Assembly: GCF_009733925.1 (NCBI RefSeq)
Contig: NZ_WOEI01000003.1
Coordinates: 1-64,000, forward strand
DNA from: Streptobacillus canis
GTDB taxonomy: Bacteria; Fusobacteriota; Fusobacteriia; Fusobacteriales; Leptotrichiaceae
Direction: 5' to 3'
DNA: 64,000 nucleotides
Under the pieces are notes generated by a model. The model saw only the letters and a list, made by a program, of their open reading frames with translations. It made no database searches and was not told the DNA's origin. The position numbers were made by a program, and so were the translations under genes. The stretch's first letter is position 1; every line of letters begins with the position of its first letter. Shown piece by piece: positions 36,142-44,428 of the stretch.

Positions 36142-37140
36142 GTGAGTACATATAAAGAATCTGGTGTAGATAAAGAAGAAGGATACAAAGCGGTAACCTT
36201 AATGAAAGAAAAAGTTGCAAAAACACATAATAGTTCTGTGTTAAATAACTTAGGAAGCTTTGGGGCTATGTATGAATTAGGTAAATATGAAAATCCAGTT
36301 TTAGTTTCTGGTACTGATGGTGTAGGAACTAAACTTGAAATAGCACTAAAACAAAAAAAATATAATAGTGTAGGAATAGACTGTGTTGCAATGTGCGTAA
36401 ATGACATACTTTGTCATGGAGCGAAGCCTCTATTTTTCTTAGACTATTTAGCATGTGGAAAACTTTCAGCAGAAGTAGCTGCTGAACTTGTATCTGGTGT
36501 AGCGCAAGGATGTTATGATTCAGGTGCAGCATTAATTGGTGGAGAAACAGCAGAAATGCCAGGTTTCTATAAACCAGGAGATTATGATATAGCTGGATTC
36601 TGTGTTGGAGTTGTAGAAAAAGATAAAATGATTAATGGATCTAAAGTTAAACCGGGAGATAAAATTATAGGTTTAGCATCAAGTGGATTCCATAGTAATG
36701 GATATTCATTTATTAGAAAAATATTTACAGACTATAACGAAGTAGTATTAGGTAAGAGTGTTGATGAAATCTTACTTACTCCTACAAGAATATATGTAAA
36801 AAACATACTTCAAATTTTAGATAAATTTAATGTAAATGGTATGGCACATATTACAGGAGGAGGATTAATTGAAAATCTTCCAAGAGCTATGGCTAAAGAT
36901 ATGTCACCAGTAGTATTTAAAGATAAATTAGTAATACCTGAAATCTTTAGAGAATTACAAAGACGTGGAAATGTAAGTGATGATGAAATGTTTGGAACAT
37001 TTAATATGGGTGTTGGATTCACTTTGATAGTAAATGAAGAAGACGTTGATAGTATTTTAGATGAATTAGAAAAATTAGGAGAAAAAGCCTTTTTAATAGG
37101 ACATATAGAAAAAGGGGATAATACACTATGTCTAAGATAG
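36142..37140 (+). CDS. purM: AIR synthetase
   Basis: Closes the imidazole ring: FGAM plus ATP to AIR. Motifs TYKESGVDKEEGYKAV, VSGTDGVGTKLEIA, LIGGETAEMPGFY and GLASSGFHSNGYS are those of PurM. The frame allows starts at 36130 (ATG), 36133 (GTG) and 36142 (GTG). I choose 36142 because AAGGA (36126-36130) would overlap or touch the first two, and family members begin M-(S/T)-YKxAGVD. Overlaps purN by 13 bases. Confidence 0.93.
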   Translation: MSTYKESGVDKEEGYKAVTLMKEKVAKTHNSSVLNNLGSFGAMYELGKYENPVLVSGTDGVGTKLEIALKQKKYNSVGIDCVAMCVNDILCHGAKPLFFLDYLACGKLSAEVAAELVSGVAQGCYDSGAALIGGETAEMPGFYKPGDYDIAGFCVGVVEKDKMINGSKVKPGDKIIGLASSGFHSNGYSFIRKIFTDYNEVVLGKSVDEILLTPTRIYVKNILQILDKFNVNGMAHITGGGLIENLPRAMAKDMSPVVFKDKLVIPEIFRELQRRGNVSDDEMFGTFNMGVGFTLIVNEEDVDSILDELEKLGEKAFLIGHIEKGDNTLCLR

Positions 37141-37676
37141 CAGTTTTAGTTTCAGGTAGTGGAACTAACTTAAGAAAGATATTAGAAAATGGTATAGAAG
37201 TGGCTGTAATAATTTCAGATAGAAAATGTTTAGCTGAAGAAATTGCAAAAGAATACAATGTGCCTTACTTTGAACTTGAAAGAAAAGATGTTTCAAGTAA
37301 AATTTTAGAAGTATTAAAAGGATATAACGTAGAATTAATAGTACTTGCAGGATTTCTTTCTATACTTAATGGAGAGATTTTAGATGTATATGAAGGAAGA
37401 ATAATTAATATTCACCCTTCACTTTTACCTAAATATTCTGGGCGTGGAATGTATGGTATGAAAGTTCATGAAAAAGTATTTGAAGCTGGAGATGAAATTA
37501 GTGGAACTACTATACATTATGTAACTAAAGAAGTAGATGCTGGTGGAATAATTAGACAAGAAGTAGTGGATATTAAAGATGCTAAAAGTCCTGAAGAAAT
37601 TCAAAAATTAATACTTGCAAGAGAATGGCAAATATATCCACAAATAATCAAAGAAATATTAGATGGGAGAAAATAA
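37128..37676 (+). CDS. purN: Phosphoribosylglycinamide formyltransferase
   Basis: Uses 10-formyl-THF to formylate GAR. The N-terminal AVLVSGSGTNLRKILE phosphate loop, VLAGFLSIL, the active-site NIHPSLLPKYSGRGMYG (Asn, His) and GTTIHYVTKEVDAGGII with the catalytic Asp are all present. Length 182 aa is standard. Start is inside the purM end; the stop abuts the purH ATG. Confidence 0.96.
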   Translation: MSKIAVLVSGSGTNLRKILENGIEVAVIISDRKCLAEEIAKEYNVPYFELERKDVSSKILEVLKGYNVELIVLAGFLSILNGEILDVYEGRIINIHPSLLPKYSGRGMYGMKVHEKVFEAGDEISGTTIHYVTKEVDAGGIIRQEVVDIKDAKSPEEIQKLILAREWQIYPQIIKEILDGRK

Positions 37677-39179
37677 ATGAAGAGAGCTTTAATTTCTGTA
37701 TTTGATAAAGAAAATGTACTAGAAATTGCTAATTTTTTAAGCGATAGAGGAGTAGAAATAGTTTCTACTGGAGGAAGCTATAAATATCTTAAAGATAATG
37801 GTGTTAATGTAATAGATATTAGTGAAGTAACTAAATTTCCTGAAATGTTAGATGGAAGAGTAAAAACTCTACACCCTAATATACATGGAGGAATACTTGC
37901 AATAAGAGATAAAGAAGAACATATGGCAACTATTAAAGAACATAATATATCAACAATTGATTATGTAATAGTTAACCTATATCCATTCTTTGAAAAAGTT
38001 AAAGAAGATTTAACTGAAGCTGAAAAAATAGAATTTATAGATATAGGAGGACCAAGCATGCTTAGATCTGCAGCTAAATCATTTAAAGATGTAGTTGTAA
38101 TAAGTGATAAAGATGATTATCTTCCTATAATGCAAGAAATTAAAGAAAATGGAGATGTAAGTTTATCTACAAGAAAGAAACTTGCAGCTAAAGTATTTAA
38201 TTTAACATCAGCTTATGATGCAGCAATATTCAATTTCTTAAATGAAGAAGAATTCCCTAAATATTTAACTATTTCATATACTAAAGAAAGTGAAATGAGA
38301 TATGGAGAAAACGGGCATCAAAAAGCAGCATATTATGTAGATAATATGAGTGAAGGTGCTATGAAAGGATTTAAACAATTAAATGGTAAAGAACTTTCAT
38401 ACAATAATATTAGAGATATGGATCTTGCATGGAAAGTAGTTTGTGAATTTGAAGAAACAGCTTGTTGTGCAGTTAAACACTCAACTCCATGTGGAGTAGC
38501 TTTAGGAAGTGATGTTAAAGATGCATATATTAAAGCTTATGAATGTGATCCTGTATCAATATTTGGTGGTATAGTTGCAATAAATAAAGAAGTTGATTTA
38601 GAAACAGCTAAACTTTTAACTCAAATATTCTTAGAAATAGTAATTGCTCCAAGCTTTACAGAAGAAGCACTTGAAGAATTAAGAAGTAAAAAGAATTTAA
38701 GAGTAATAGAATGTGATAGAAAACCTGTAGATAAAAAAGAAACAGTAAAAGTTGATGGAGGAATGCTTTATCAAGATACAGATACAGTTCTTTATACAGA
38801 CTTAAGAGTTGCTACTGAAAAAGAAGCAACTGAAGAAGAAATGAAAGATTTAATCTTTGGATTAAAAGTAGTTAAATATGTAAAATCTAACGGTATAGTT
38901 ATTGCTAAAGATGGAAAAACATTAGGAATAGGTGGAGGAGAAGTTAGTAGAATTTGGGCAGCTGAAAAAGCTCTTGAAAGATCTAAAGTAACTGAAAATG
39001 CTATTATGGCATCAGATGCATTCTTCCCATTTGAAGATGTAGTAGAACTTGCAGCTAAATATGGAATTTCTTCAATAATACAACCAGGTGGTTCTATTAA
39101 TGATGAAAGATCTATTAAAGCTTGTAATGAAAACAATATTTCTATGGTTATTTCAGAAATTAGACATTTTAAACATTAA
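37677..39179 (+). CDS. purH: AICAR transformylase / IMP cyclohydrolase
   Basis: Bifunctional enzyme for the last two steps to IMP. The N-terminal cyclohydrolase has [25 protein letters not shown] and [16 protein letters not shown]; the C-terminal transformylase has [13 protein letters not shown] (Lys-His pair) and the C-terminal [17 protein letters not shown]. Length 500 aa is close to the usual 510-520. No gap to purN. Confidence 0.97.
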   Translation: MKRALISVFDKENVLEIANFLSDRGVEIVSTGGSYKYLKDNGVNVIDISEVTKFPEMLDGRVKTLHPNIHGGILAIRDKEEHMATIKEHNISTIDYVIVNLYPFFEKVKEDLTEAEKIEFIDIGGPSMLRSAAKSFKDVVVISDKDDYLPIMQEIKENGDVSLSTRKKLAAKVFNLTSAYDAAIFNFLNEEEFPKYLTISYTKESEMRYGENGHQKAAYYVDNMSEGAMKGFKQLNGKELSYNNIRDMDLAWKVVCEFEETACCAVKHSTPCGVALGSDVKDAYIKAYECDPVSIFGGIVAINKEVDLETAKLLTQIFLEIVIAPSFTEEALEELRSKKNLRVIECDRKPVDKKETVKVDGGMLYQDTDTVLYTDLRVATEKEATEEEMKDLIFGLKVVKYVKSNGIVIAKDGKTLGIGGGEVSRIWAAEKALERSKVTENAIMASDAFFPFEDVVELAAKYGISSIIQPGGSINDERSIKACNENNISMVISEIRHFKH

Positions 39180-39187
39180 GGAGAAAT

Positions 39188-40402
39188 ATGAAGGTATTAA
39201 TAATAGGAGCGGGTGGTAGAGAAGATGCCATTATGTGGAAAGTTAAGCAAAATCCTAATGTAAAAGAAGTCTATAAAATGACATCAAATGATATTTTTGA
39301 AATAAGAGATTTTGCTTTAAATGAAAAAATTGATTTAACTATAGTTGGAAGTGAAGAACTATTAGTTAAAGGTATAGTTGATGAGTTTAAAAAAGTGAAT
39401 TTAAGAATATTTGGGCCTAATAAAGAAGCAGCTATGCTTGAAGGATCTAAAGATTTTGCTAAAGAATTCATGAAAAAACACGGTATTAGTACTGCAAGTT
39501 ATGAGTCTTTTACTGAAATGGAAAAAGCAGAAGAATATATTAAGAAAAACAATAAATATCCTATAGTTATCAAAGCAAGTGGTCTTGCTGCAGGTAAAGG
39601 AGTAATCATTGCAGAAAATGAGGGAGAAGCTATAAAAGCCATAAGAGATATTATGGAAGATAAAGCTTTTGGTTCTGCAGGAGATATAGTAGTAATAGAA
39701 GAATTTTTAAAAGGTGTTGAAATGTCTATACTTTCAATTACTGATACCAATATTATTCTTCCATTTAAATCTGCTAAAGATCATAAGAAAATACTAGAAG
39801 GTGAAAAAGGATTAAATACTGGAGGTATGGGTGTAATTTCACCTAATCCATACCATAGTGAATGGGTAGAAAAAGAATTTGTAGAAAAAATATTAAATCC
39901 AACTCTTGAAGGATTAAAAAAAGATGGCATGGATTTTGCTGGTATAATATTCTTTGGATTAATGATTACAGAAGATGGAGTATATTTACTTGAATACAAT
40001 ATGAGAATGGGAGATCCTGAAACTCAATGTCTACTTCCGTTAATGGAAAGTGATTTAATAGAAGTTATAGATGCTGCTTTAGATAAGAAATTAACTGAAG
40101 TAGAACTTAAATGGAAAGATGAACATTCTTGTTGTGTAGTAGCAGCTTCATTTGGATATCCAGAAAAATATGAAAAAGGTAAAGAAATTACTGGTATTGA
40201 AAATGTGAGTAAAGATGCACAAGTATTCTTAGCAGGAGTAAAAGTTGAAGATGGTAAATACTTTACTAATGGTGGAAGAGTATTAAATGTAGTTGCTCAA
40301 GCTAAAACAAGAGAAGAAGCAATAGAAAAAGCATATACAGAATTAGAAAAAATATCTTTTGAAGGTAAATATTCTAGAAAAGATATAGGGAAGATATATT
40401 AA
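39188..40402 (+). CDS. purD: Phosphoribosylamine-glycine ligase
   Basis: ATP-grasp enzyme making GAR from phosphoribosylamine and glycine. It opens with MKVLIIGAGGREDAIMWK, and shows IKASGLAAGKGVIIAE, LNTGGMGVISPNPY and the metal-binding EYNMRMGDPETQ. At 404 aa it is slightly shorter than the usual 420. Last gene of the operon; purB and purA are not in the window. Confidence 0.96.
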   Translation: MKVLIIGAGGREDAIMWKVKQNPNVKEVYKMTSNDIFEIRDFALNEKIDLTIVGSEELLVKGIVDEFKKVNLRIFGPNKEAAMLEGSKDFAKEFMKKHGISTASYESFTEMEKAEEYIKKNNKYPIVIKASGLAAGKGVIIAENEGEAIKAIRDIMEDKAFGSAGDIVVIEEFLKGVEMSILSITDTNIILPFKSAKDHKKILEGEKGLNTGGMGVISPNPYHSEWVEKEFVEKILNPTLEGLKKDGMDFAGIIFFGLMITEDGVYLLEYNMRMGDPETQCLLPLMESDLIEVIDAALDKKLTEVELKWKDEHSCCVVAASFGYPEKYEKGKEITGIENVSKDAQVFLAGVKVEDGKYFTNGGRVLNVVAQAKTREEAIEKAYTELEKISFEGKYSRKDIGKIY

Positions 40403-40437
40403 TAAATAAAGTTGGAAGTCTACTTCCAACTTTTATG
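40403..40437 (+). terminator. purD terminator, hairpin family 1 copy 1
   Basis: AAAGTTGGAAG (40408-40418) pairs with CTTCCAACTTT (40423-40433) followed by TAT. The whole block 40403-40437 recurs at 41755-41790 after the Fic gene with one extra A and one C/T change. Confidence 0.85.
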
Positions 40438-40463
40438 TTGTTAACCTACAAATAAAATAAAAA

Positions 40464-40492
40464 TTGAAAAAAGAGGTTAATAATGATACGAT
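40464..40492 (+). promoter_or_regulatory. Promoter of the Fic antitoxin-toxin pair
   Basis: TTGAAA (40464-40469), 17-base spacer, TACGAT (40487-40492) preceded by TG-n. Confidence 0.5.
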
Positions 40493-40518
40493 ATATTTGT
40501 GAGGTGATATGATTGGAG

Positions 40519-41034
40519 ATGAAAATATTAGAAGAATATGAAAAAGTTTTAGCTCAAAAAAATGAGATAGAAAAAGTATTACCAACCCTTTTAAATGGAT
40601 ATATCTCTATAAAAACTATTAAAGGTAAAAAATATTCATATTTACAAAATAGAGTAAATAATAAGATTAAAAGTAAATATTTAAGAGAAAATGAAATAGA
40701 TGGTGTAAGGGAAGAATTAGAACTGTATAGAATGTATAAAGAAAATATTCCTAAAATAGAAGGACGCCTTAAAGAATTGGAACAAGCAGCTAAAATAGTT
40801 GATAAGAATATTTATAGAGAACTAAGATTAATTAAGATGGCGAATACATTAGATTTAATAGATGAAAAGCAGAAGAAAGAAAGTGTTAATTTTGCTGATG
40901 CGATTAGTTCTATTGAAGGAGTAGATGTAACTGAAAAAACACAGAAAAAGATTGAAAGTTGGTTAAAAGGAGAGAAATCATATTTAACCATATTTGAAGA
41001 GACTTTAAAAATGTATAAAAATGGAGAAGAATAA
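40519..41034 (+). CDS. VbhA-like Fic antitoxin with N-terminal extension
   Basis: 171 aa. The C-terminal part (about 125-171: FADAISSIEGVDVTEKTQKK, then WLKGEKSYLTIFEE) follows the VbhA-type antitoxin pattern, in which a helix with (S/T)xxxE(G/N) inserts into Fic and its Glu blocks ATP binding. Here Glu-Gly is kept but the position four before Glu is Ile, with Ser at -3 and -2. The first 120 residues are a helical, lysine-rich extension with KTIKGKKYSYLQNRV, not seen in minimal VbhA. I take ATG 40519 because GAGGTGAT (40501-40508) is 10 bases away; TTG 40513 is possible. It ends 1 base before the Fic ATG. Confidence 0.65.
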   Translation: MKILEEYEKVLAQKNEIEKVLPTLLNGYISIKTIKGKKYSYLQNRVNNKIKSKYLRENEIDGVREELELYRMYKENIPKIEGRLKELEQAAKIVDKNIYRELRLIKMANTLDLIDEKQKKESVNFADAISSIEGVDVTEKTQKKIESWLKGEKSYLTIFEETLKMYKNGEE

Positions 41035-41035
41035 T

Positions 41036-41749
41036 ATGAGAGATCCGGATTTATTTAAAGATGCAGACGTATTAAAAAAATTAGGAGATATAAAAAATAT
41101 TGATTTATTAAGAAAATTTGAAGCGGATATAACTAATTTATCAATGATCGCAGTATATAATCAGAATTATAGCATTTTTAATATCGAGACCTTACAGGAT
41201 ATACATTTTAGTATTTTTTCAAATATATATGAATGGGCGGGAGAATTTAGGACTATTCAAATTGTTAAATATGAAGATATACTAGGTGGCGATACAGTTA
41301 AGTATGCATTTCCCAAACAGATCAAGAAAGAACTTAATATTGTAATGAAGGAAGTAAACAAACTAGAAAGAACAGAAAATAATGATAAAGAACTAATATT
41401 TAAGATAGAAAGAATAGTTTCTAAAATTTGGCAAATACATCCTTTTAGAGAAGGAAATACAAGAACTTGCATAGCATTTGGAGTCCTACTTGCAAAAAAA
41501 CTTGGATTTGATGTAAATTATTGTATTTTTAAAGAACATGCCAATTATGTTAGAAATGCATTAGTATGGGCATCACAAGGGATTTATTCTAAACATGAAT
41601 ATTTAGAACATATTTTTTATGACGTAATATTAGGTAATAATTTAGATGATAAAAATATCTTTGATAATTTAGAAAAAAAATATCAGAAAATTGAAGGTTA
41701 TGATATAAGAGAATATAAAGAAAGAGTACATGAATATGTTGAAGAATAA
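41036..41749 (+). CDS. Fic-domain toxin (AMP transferase family)
   Basis: 237 aa. The Fic active-site loop is HPFREGNTRT, with catalytic His, the acidic Glu that binds magnesium and the GN anion-hole residues. Compared with HPFx(D/E)GNGRxxR, the second Gly is Thr and the last Arg is Ile. The upstream beta-hairpin flap region and the helix YEWAGEFRTIQIVK are typical for the VbhT/Fic group. Such enzymes AMPylate targets such as gyrase and topoisomerase IV. I use ATG 41036 (GGAG nine bases upstream, just after the antitoxin stop) rather than 41021, which lies inside the antitoxin. No transfer-relaxase or BID domain is attached, so it is a plain toxin. Confidence 0.85.
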   Translation: MRDPDLFKDADVLKKLGDIKNIDLLRKFEADITNLSMIAVYNQNYSIFNIETLQDIHFSIFSNIYEWAGEFRTIQIVKYEDILGGDTVKYAFPKQIKKELNIVMKEVNKLERTENNDKELIFKIERIVSKIWQIHPFREGNTRTCIAFGVLLAKKLGFDVNYCIFKEHANYVRNALVWASQGIYSKHEYLEHIFYDVILGNNLDDKNIFDNLEKKYQKIEGYDIREYKERVHEYVEE

Positions 41750-41754
41750 AAAAT

Positions 41755-41790
41755 TAAATAAAAGTTGGAAGTCTATTTCCAACTTTTATG
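41755..41790 (+). terminator. Fic terminator, hairpin family 1 copy 2
   Basis: AAAAGTTGGAA...TTCCAACTTTTA stem with the same loop as the purD terminator. It ends the Fic pair and forms the second of two near-identical borders around it. Confidence 0.85.
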
Positions 41791-41799
41791 AAAATAATT

Positions 41800-41827
41800 T
41801 TGAAAGATACATGTTATGGGTTATATT
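41800..41827 (+). promoter_or_regulatory. Promoter of the WapI-like gene
   Basis: TTGAAA (41800-41805), 16-base spacer, TATATT (41822-41827), directly after the Fic terminator. Confidence 0.45.
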
Positions 41828-41860
41828 ATTAATAAAATATAATTGGAGGGTAAAATACCT

Positions 41861-42331
41861 ATGTGGTTAAAGTTAAATTCTGGTGGAATAGGAATACATT
41901 TTAGGATAAAGAGATATGGATATAACAAAAGTGAAGATGTATATTGTCGTTGGTGTAGAGTAGAAGTATTTTTAACTTCTATTGCTGGGTGGTTAAACTA
42001 TGGTATAGATTCAGAGGTATTACTTGAATGTGAAGTTGACGAGTTAAAGGTAAAATTAGAAGAATTATTAAATAATGAACTTAAAGAAGATAAAGATTTA
42101 TTGTTTTATGAACCAGATATAGAATTTAAGTTGAAAGCTAAAGAAAAAATATTATATTGGATTGTTAATTTTTGGAGTAATGGAACTTTAACAGCAAATT
42201 ATATTACTCTTACTTTATGTGAAGAAAATATAGAAATATTAATTAAATACCTATATTTAATTACTGGTAAATTAAGTTTGGATTCTGAAGAGATACATAA
42301 TTTAATAAAAAATGGATATATTTATGGTTAA
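41861..42331 (+). CDS. WapI-like immunity protein candidate
   Basis: 156 aa, cytoplasmic. The opening MWLKLNSGGIGIHFRIKRYG, the WCRVEVFL strand, the GWLNYGIDSEVLLECEVDEL stretch, LLFYEPDIEFKL and the late TANYITLTLCEENIEILIKY fit my recollection of the small WapI-type immunity family often found near polymorphic-toxin genes. No toxin gene stands next to it. The start at 41861 has GGAGGG 10 bases before it; a TTG at 41843 would lie in the RBS. It could be an orphan immunity gene picked up for protection from neighbours. Family assignment is by pattern only. Confidence 0.45.
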   Translation: MWLKLNSGGIGIHFRIKRYGYNKSEDVYCRWCRVEVFLTSIAGWLNYGIDSEVLLECEVDELKVKLEELLNNELKEDKDLLFYEPDIEFKLKAKEKILYWIVNFWSNGTLTANYITLTLCEENIEILIKYLYLITGKLSLDSEEIHNLIKNGYIYG

Positions 42332-42675
42332 AAATATATATAGGACTAATTTTATTAGGTATTTATGATTCAATGTTATTAAATGATATTAGCTATAAAA
42401 GATACTTTAAAGAGATAGTGGTAGCTTTTTTAACTGAAAATGTTGGACAATTACTAAATTATACTCAAATATGAAATATGTAAAGGTAAAAAAATAATGA
42501 AGTTATATATTATCAAGTAGCATATCAACTTCCAAATAATAATCATGAAACAGATAATTTATTACTTATAAAAGTTAATTATGAAAAAGTAGTAATTACA
42601 GGAAGGTATGAGGGAATAGAAAGTATTGATGGGGTTAAAATAAAATATATAGTAGATTGGTTATTAGAAAAATAA
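42324..42675 (+). pseudogene. Decayed gene after the WapI-like gene
   Basis: An ATG at 42324 overlaps the previous stop and reads MVKNIYRTNFIRYL before a stop. In another frame the text continues MLLNDISYKRYFKEIVVAFL through NYTQI (42373-42474), and after stops at 42472, 42481 and 42487 it continues KNNEVIYYQVAYQLPNNNHE to IVDWLLEK, ending at 42675. A seven-A run near 42490 is a likely slip site. The joined product of about 110 aa resembles a small cytoplasmic protein, perhaps a second immunity-type gene. No family recognised. This accounts for most of the gap between 42332 and 42780. Confidence 0.5.
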
Positions 42676-42680
42676 AACTC

Positions 42681-42709
42681 TTGAAATGAATAGTTGTTTC
42701 TAATATAAT
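42681..42709 (+). promoter_or_regulatory. Promoter of the membrane protein gene
   Basis: TTGAAA (42681-42686), 17-base spacer and perfect TATAAT (42704-42709). The -10 box sits in the loop of a near-palindrome, TTGTTTCT...AGAGACAA (42694-42717), a possible operator; a second small inverted repeat GACTA...TAGTC follows. Confidence 0.65.
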
Positions 42710-42779
42710 AGAGACAATAATATGGACTATATTGATTTAGTCAAATAATAATTTAAAATAGATAATATAAAGGAGAAAA

Positions 42780-43859
42780 ATGGGAAAAATTAGTAATTTT
42801 ATTAAAAGAATATGGAAAGGCATTTTAAGTAATTCATTTACTTGGTTAATGTTTTTTGTAATAGTAATATTCTTTGCGCCTATTGCAGTAAATCATATAA
42901 TTAGAAAATTTGCTTATGATGATTATTCAGCATGGTTAGGATTTTCTGGAGAATATGTAGGAGCAGTAATAAGTGTACTTTTAGTATTTATAGGATATAC
43001 ATTAGAGAAAAAACATAATAAAAATATATCAGAAATAGAAGAGAAAGTAAGAACTAAAGCTAAATTTACCTTACATTTAAAGAACCTATATACTAATTTT
43101 TCAGGTAAAATATACTTTCCAAGACAAAATGATCTGTTTTTATACAGCAATGATAAATATACTAAAATAAAGAAACCTAATTTCTATTACTCTAAGTTAA
43201 TACTTGATAATATAAATGAAAATGAAGAGGATACCTTCTTTTTAACAAATATTTCAGAGAATAAAATATTTGATGTTTCTATTACTGTAGAAATATTAGG
43301 GAATGATAAATTTAAACCTATAGAATATTATTTAAATTCTATGGATGAAGGAGAAACTGTTGCCCTATATAGCTTTGCGATTCCTTTTGAGTTTAAAGAT
43401 GTAGAATTTGTTGTAAATTTAACATATACAAGTTCTAAAAAGGAAAAAGTTAAACTAAAATTTGTAGAAACTGATATTGAAGGATATTTTTCTACAGTTG
43501 AAGAAGTCAATCTATTTGATGATGATAGAGTATATTATTCACCTAGAGGAGAATCATATTATATTAAAAGTGATGAAAATATGAAAACAGAAAATTTTGA
43601 AACTAAGATATTAGTTAATTTTAGTGAATATGAAACAACTATGAAAGATTTAGTTATAAATGATAAGAAGTATAAAAATGGAGTAATTTTAGGTGAAATA
43701 GATATAAATGAATATCAAAATACTAAATTAGTAGAAGATATTTATTTGATAACTATAAACAAAGCGATTCAATCATATGATGGAATATATATGATATATG
43801 ATATTAAAGAAGAAAAAGAAATTAAATTAAGTGATATAGAATCTCTAGTAATAGACTAG
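42780..43859 (+). CDS. Unknown membrane protein, 2 TM plus large soluble domain
   Basis: 359 aa. Two membrane segments lie at about residues 16-38 and 58-78 (around the tryptophan-rich turn DDYSAWLGFSGEYVG), followed by a soluble C-terminal region of about 280 residues rich in strands and acidic residues. No signal peptide, catalytic motif or known family seen. The N-terminus resembles small hydrophobic anchors of phage- or stress-related proteins, but nothing specific. The last eight codons and the stop are encoded by a terminator hairpin (43840-43868) that is repeated exactly after the next operon. Own promoter and AAAGGAG RBS. In this island a defence or immunity role is conceivable but not shown. 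Confidence 0.65.
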   Translation: MGKISNFIKRIWKGILSNSFTWLMFFVIVIFFAPIAVNHIIRKFAYDDYSAWLGFSGEYVGAVISVLLVFIGYTLEKKHNKNISEIEEKVRTKAKFTLHLKNLYTNFSGKIYFPRQNDLFLYSNDKYTKIKKPNFYYSKLILDNINENEEDTFFLTNISENKIFDVSITVEILGNDKFKPIEYYLNSMDEGETVALYSFAIPFEFKDVEFVVNLTYTSSKKEKVKLKFVETDIEGYFSTVEEVNLFDDDRVYYSPRGESYYIKSDENMKTENFETKILVNFSEYETTMKDLVINDKKYKNGVILGEIDINEYQNTKLVEDIYLITINKAIQSYDGIYMIYDIKEEKEIKLSDIESLVID

Positions 43860-43868
43860 AGATTTTTT
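43840..43868 (+). terminator. Hairpin family 2, copy A (overlaps gene end)
   Basis: AATCTCTAG (43840-43848) pairs with CTAGAGATT (43856-43864) around TAATAGA, then TTTTTT. It includes the stop codon of the membrane protein. Identical over 29 bases to 44429-44457. Confidence 0.85.
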
Positions 43869-43875
43869 ACTTTAA

Positions 43876-43904
43876 TTGACTTGAAAAAAAAAATACTGTA
43901 TAAT
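43876..43904 (+). promoter_or_regulatory. Promoter of the RelBE-type operon
   Basis: TTGACT (43876-43881), exactly 17 bases, then perfect TATAAT (43899-43904): the strongest-looking promoter of the island. Confidence 0.75.
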
Positions 43905-43922
43905 TGTATTACAAGTAATACA
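43905..43922 (+). promoter_or_regulatory. Palindromic operator of the RelBE-type operon
   Basis: TGTATTAC and GTAATACA form a perfect 8-bp inverted repeat separated by AA, touching the -10 box and covering the transcription start. This is the expected place for binding by a ribbon-helix-helix antitoxin that represses its own operon. Confidence 0.65.
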
Positions 43923-43939
43923 GTTGAGGAGGGAAAATA

Positions 43940-44164
43940 ATGAGCACACTTTCATTTAGAGTTTCAGAAGATGAAGCAGAATTAATTAGAAATTATACAA
44001 AAGTTAATGATATTAATATGTCATCATTTATCAAAAATCTTGTTTTAGATAAAATAGAAGAAGATTTAAAATTGGATGAAGAAAGAATATTAAAAGCAAT
44101 GGAAAAAATAAAAAAAGAAAAAACAATTACTGCTGAAGAATTATGGGAAAGGCTTGATGTATAA
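43940..44164 (+). CDS. RelB/DUF6290-type antitoxin
   Basis: 74 aa. The N-terminal 45 residues (MSTLSFRVSEDEAELIRNYT, then NMSSFIKNLVLDKI) are a ribbon-helix-helix DNA-binding domain; the C-terminal tail, ending ITAEELWERLDV, would wrap the toxin. GAGGAGGG lies 8 bases upstream of the ATG. The TAA overlaps the toxin ATG by one base. The operator palindrome fits autoregulation by this protein and the complex. Confidence 0.88.
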   Translation: MSTLSFRVSEDEAELIRNYTKVNDINMSSFIKNLVLDKIEEDLKLDEERILKAMEKIKKEKTITAEELWERLDV

Positions 44165-44427
44165 TGTATAAAGTTAGATTTACTGAAAATTTTGAGAAAG
44201 AGTTGAAAAAATTAGATAAATCTACTTTAAGGGTTATAAAAAATTGGATAATAAAAAACTTAATTGCAGTTGAAAATCCAAGACAAAAAGGAAAGGCACT
44301 TACAGGTAATCTTAAAGGCGTATGGAGATATAGAGTTGGAGATTATAGACTGTTTGCAAGGATTGAAGATGATATACTTATAGTTTTTTTATTTGATGTT
44401 GGACATAGAAAAAATATATATAAATAA
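44164..44427 (+). CDS. RelE/ParE-type toxin
   Basis: 87 aa, RelE superfamily. Motifs are YKVRFTENFEKELKKLDKST, the RQKGKALTGNLKGVWRYRVG core and DYRLFARIEDDILIVFLFDVGHRKNIYK, with the basic and aromatic C-terminal residues (His, Arg, Lys, Tyr) that in RelE-type endoribonucleases cleave mRNA on the ribosome. Whether it is an RNase (RelE/YafQ) or a gyrase poison (ParE) is uncertain, but the GHRKxIY ending favours RelE. It is followed one base later by the repeated hairpin. Confidence 0.9.
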   Translation: MYKVRFTENFEKELKKLDKSTLRVIKNWIIKNLIAVENPRQKGKALTGNLKGVWRYRVGDYRLFARIEDDILIVFLFDVGHRKNIYK

Positions 44428-44428
44428 A

